Source: Candidatus Mesolinea sp. (GTDB lineage: Bacteria; Chloroflexota; Anaerolineae; Anaerolineales; Anaerolineaceae). Taken from it: a DNA stretch of 6,105 nt. The DNA is taken from positions 1 to 6,105 of the forward strand of contig DNSH01000036.1 of the NCBI GenBank assembly GCA_003499715.1. The letters are read 5' to 3'. Under the pieces are notes generated by a model, which was not told the origin of the DNA, did no database searches, and saw only the letters and a list, made by a program, of their open reading frames with translations. The position numbers and the translations under genes are program-made. Below are positions 6,067 to 6,105 of the stretch, in pieces. Numbering within the stretch: the stretch's first letter is position 1; the number at the start of each line of letters is the position of its first letter.

Positions 6067-6105
6067 GGTATTTAACCCACCCGCAATTGCAGGTAAGGCA
6101 ATTAT

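Overview
The window looks like chromosomal DNA of a free-living bacterium with a mid-range base composition. It carries five complete protein genes and one partial gene. The combination of a stand-alone sliding clamp gene, a DegV protein, several MFS transporters and a membrane-anchored LuxR/kelch protein reminds me of Chloroflexota (Anaerolineae-like genomes). That assignment is an inference from gene style, not from a marker I could search. No RNA genes, CRISPR arrays, insertion sequences or phage genes are visible.

Layout. Bases 1-334 (minus) hold the N-terminal part of an MFS transporter that runs off the left edge. Only 9 bases upstream of it is a DegV-family lipid-binding protein (344-1195, minus), so these two are probably co-transcribed. 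Further upstream on the same strand are a DinB-fold putative metalloprotein (1310-1801) and a complete 12-helix MFS transporter (1942-3153). The gaps of 114 and 140 bases between these genes leave room for internal promoters. A 222-base divergent region (3154-3375) carries a good extended -10 promoter facing left and a good -35/-10 promoter facing right. The rightward promoter drives dnaN (3376-4512, plus), the replicative sliding clamp. dnaN stands alone, without dnaA or recF beside it, and ends in a strong intrinsic terminator. About 190 bases of AT-rich sequence without a recognisable gene follow. The last gene (4762-6066, minus) converges on dnaN.

The most interesting gene is the last one. 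It encodes an N-terminal LuxR-type DNA-binding domain, one transmembrane helix, and a predicted extracytoplasmic kelch beta-propeller of about six blades. This is a ToxR/CadC-like one-component layout built from different parts: a LuxR helix-turn-helix at the wrong end of the protein and a kelch propeller as the putative sensor. No kinase, receiver domain or obvious target operon is visible in the window.

How the genes work together: apart from the degV-MFS pair, nothing suggests a shared pathway. The window reads as a housekeeping gene (dnaN) embedded among transport and accessory functions, plus one unusual candidate membrane-bound transcription regulator.
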